33,342 nt of DNA from Lachnospiraceae bacterium (GTDB lineage: Bacteria > Bacillota > Clostridia > Lachnospirales > Lachnospiraceae), in the NCBI GenBank assembly GCA_024695225.1, contig JAILIO010000227.1, positions 1 to 33,342 of the forward strand. Direction: 5' to 3'. Positions within the stretch are counted from its first letter, which is position 1; the number at the start of each line of letters is the position of its first letter. Positions 31,643 through 33,342 of this stretch are shown here, in pieces. The notes under the pieces were generated by a model. That model searched no databases, was not told the DNA's origin, and saw nothing but the letters and a program-made list of their open reading frames with translations. The translations under genes and the position numbers were made by a program.

Positions 31643-33342
31643 TAAGGCTGTTAGATAAAGAGACCATAGACCGGATCGCCGCCGGGGAAGTGGTGGAGAA
31701 CCCCAGGTCTGTGGTGAAGGAGCTGGTGGAGAACTCATTTGACGCCGGTGCCCACAGGGTGACCATCCAGATAAGGGACGGGGGCCGGAGCCTGATACGG
31801 GTGTCCGACGACGGCTGCGGCATAGAAGCGGGAGAAGTGCTGACTGCCTTTGAACGCCACGCTACCAGCAAGATAAAGAATTCGGACGATCTTTCATTTA
31901 TTTCCACCATGGGCTTCAGAGGTGAGGCCCTGTCAAGCATAGCGGCAGTGTCCAGGACGGAACTTGTGACCAAGTGTGAAAAGGACCTGACCGGAGTCAG
32001 GGTCACCGCGGACGGAGGACAGATCTCGGAACCAGAGGAGATCGGCGCCCCCGGGGGCACCACTGTCATAGTGAGGGATCTTTTCTTCAATGTGCCCGCC
32101 AGGCGGAAGTTCCTGAAGACCGCAAGGAGCGAGGCAAATCAGGTCTATGACACGGTGGTAAAGCTCGCTCTTTCAAGGCCTGACGTTTCGGTATCCTATA
32201 TCCAGGACAACAGGGCGGTATTTCAGACCGGCGGAAATAATAACCTCAAGGAGGCCGCATACCGGATCTTTGGGAAGGAAGTCACAAAGAGCCTGATCCC
32301 TGTGGAGTTCGGGGACGACGAACTGGGGGTCCGGGTCAAGGGGTATCTGGGGGCGCCCTCGGAAAACCGTTCCAACCGGGAAATGGAGTATTTCTTTATA
32401 AACGGCAGGACCGTTTTGTCAAAGGTGTTTTCAAAGGCCCTTGAAGAGGGGGGCACGGGATTTTTCATGCAGCACAGATTCCCTGTGTGTTTCCTTCATT
32501 TCACCATAGATACCGACAGGGTTGATGTAAATGTCCACCCCTCGAAGCTCACGGTGAGGCTTCCGGACGAGCCTGAGATATACAACTTTATCTGTGACAG
32601 GGTGGCTGAGGCCTACAAGGCTGAGGAGCGGGTGCCCGACAGGGATCCCGAGAGCCGTGACCGCGGACCCGGAGCGGATATTAGGGAAGCATCGGCCCTC
32701 CCCGGCATGGTCAGGGATAAAAATGAGGAAAATGAGAGCTCTGCGCCAAAGACAGTGGAGAGAGGGACTCTCTTTGATGAAGAAAAGGACGAAAGCAAAG
32801 GCGCAGAATCCTTTGACGGCGACAGGCAAGAAGATCAGGACGAAAGCAAGGGCGCGGAGCTCTTTGACGACGATAAAGCCGGCAATAGTGGCAACGAACT
32901 CTTCGACGATGAAAAAGCCAGCAATAGTGGCGGCGAACTCTTTGGCGATGAAAAAGCCGGCAATAGTGGCGGCGAACTCTTTGACGATGAAAAAGAAGAC
33001 CATAACAGCGTAAATAAGGACGAAGAGCATTTTGCAGACGATAATGGCAACCGGCATTTTGATGACAGAAAATACATAAACAAAGGCAGTGATCCCGGCG
33101 AAGACACAATAAACGGGGCAGGCGGAAGGTCCTATAATGATCTGGACAATATGGAAGTCAGCAGTCCCGACGGTAATACATATAATAGCTCAGGCAGCAG
33201 TCCTGATACAGAAAACGGGGAAGATGGCAGGAAGGCATCCCCTGCTCCCGAATTGAACGATTTCAAAGAAACAACAGGTGAACAGGAATCCATGGATTTC
33301 GGGAACGATCCCGGAAATAAGGACCCCAGGATCCTTTCCGGG
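31639..33342 (+). CDS. mutL: DNA mismatch repair protein MutL, 3'-truncated by the window edge
   Basis: This gene is absent from the ORF track because it has no stop before the window ends. The frame is open for 568 codons from the ATG that overlaps the mutS stop. The N-terminal GHKL ATPase is clear: IDRIAAGEVVENPRSVVKEL, ELVENSFDAGA with catalytic Glu near residue 30, DDGCGI at 57, and GFRGEALSSIAAVS at about 92. A transducer domain follows to about residue 330 (VDVNVHPSKLTVRLP). From about 335 to the window end (568) is an unusually long, acidic, Gly/Asn/Ser-rich linker with repeats of the form ELFDDEKAGNSGG. The C-terminal dimerisation and endonuclease domain must lie beyond the window. 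Confidence 0.96.
   Translation, partial: MIRLLDKETIDRIAAGEVVENPRSVVKELVENSFDAGAHRVTIQIRDGGRSLIRVSDDGCGIEAGEVLTAFERHATSKIKNSDDLSFISTMGFRGEALSSIAAVSRTELVTKCEKDLTGVRVTADGGQISEPEEIGAPGGTTVIVRDLFFNVPARRKFLKTARSEANQVYDTVVKLALSRPDVSVSYIQDNRAVFQTGGNNNLKEAAYRIFGKEVTKSLIPVEFGDDELGVRVKGYLGAPSENRSNREMEYFFINGRTVLSKVFSKALEEGGTGFFMQHRFPVCFLHFTIDTDRVDVNVHPSKLTVRLPDEPEIYNFICDRVAEAYKAEERVPDRDPESRDRGPGADIREASALPGMVRDKNEENESSAPKTVERGTLFDEEKDESKGAESFDGDRQEDQDESKGAELFDDDKAGNSGNELFDDEKASNSGGELFGDEKAGNSGGELFDDEKEDHNSVNKDEEHFADDNGNRHFDDRKYINKGSDPGEDTINGAGGRSYNDLDNMEVSSPDGNTYNSSGSSPDTENGEDGRKASPAPELNDFKETTGEQESMDFGNDPGNKDPRILSG
32857..33000 (+). repeat. 39-bp in-frame tandem repeat in the mutL linker
   Basis: Units of 39 bp start at 32857, 32896, 32935 and 32974 and encode ELFDDDKAGNSGN, ELFDDEKASNSGG, ELFGDEKAGNSGG and ELFDDEKEDHNSV. 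The first three are nearly identical; the fourth diverges in its second half. Earlier parts of the linker (GTLFDEEKDESKGAESFDGD) look like older, decayed copies. Unit length is a multiple of three, so copy-number change keeps the frame. Confidence 0.9.

Noticed and set aside
32431-33057. Minus-strand 208-residue ORF and other ORFs near the right edge
   Set aside because: They are shadows of the repeated mutL linker, whose + frame is open without a stop to the window end.

Overview
The window reads as a stretch of core chromosome from a low-GC-lineage Gram-positive (Firmicutes/Clostridia). It is probably close to Lachnospiraceae, although base composition is moderate and Arg AGG and Ile ATA codons are used heavily. 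The placement rests on gene order: dgt-dnaG-rpoD-trmK, yqhY-nusB-xseA-xseB-ispA-dxs-tlyA-nadK-recN, and miaB-mutS-mutL. A type A RNase P RNA is also present. I cannot name a species. All genes but one (rqcH) are on the + strand, and most neighbours overlap by ATGA-type junctions or sit a few bases apart.

Layout. 1-7322: 5'-truncated dgt-like HD phosphohydrolase, dnaG primase, rpoD with a very long Lys/Ala-rich N-terminal extension, trmK, and a nucleoside kinase with a ThrRS-like N-terminus. 7327-7703: rnpB with its own promoter. 7739-9942: two G3E (CobW-type) GTPases, one with a large His-rich repeat and one fused to a TIGR03943/DUF1980-like C-terminal domain. 9939-11534: prfC. 11535-11824: a promoter followed by a 41-bp tandem repeat in the presumed leader of yqhY. 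11825-20510: a dense operon of nusB, exonuclease VII, isoprenoid genes (ispA, dxs), tlyA, nadK and recN. 20556-24221: dCMP deaminase, glgA and a MurJ/SpoVB-type flippase. 24292-26043: rqcH on the minus strand, diverging from degV. 26463-33342: degV, miaB, mutS and mutL, the last running off the window and absent from the ORF track.

How the genes work together: replication priming and primary transcription (dnaG, rpoD), RNA processing and modification (rnpB, trmK, tlyA, miaB), translation termination and rescue (prfC, rqcH), isoprenoid and wall precursor supply (ispA, dxs, MurJ-like), nucleotide and cofactor metabolism (dgt, dCMP deaminase, kinase, nadK), and DNA repair (xseAB, recN, mutS, mutL).

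The most notable observations are these. recN is interrupted by an in-frame TAA with both halves otherwise intact. RpoD carries about 280 residues of histone-H1-like low-complexity sequence. Short degenerate tandem repeats recur in the gaps, and several look like copies of the 3' end of the upstream gene including its stop codon. The MutL linker and the CobW protein carry in-frame minisatellites. I found no mobile element, CRISPR array, tRNA, rRNA or defence island, and no convincing new multi-gene system. The unusual content is in the repeats, fusions and the broken recN.
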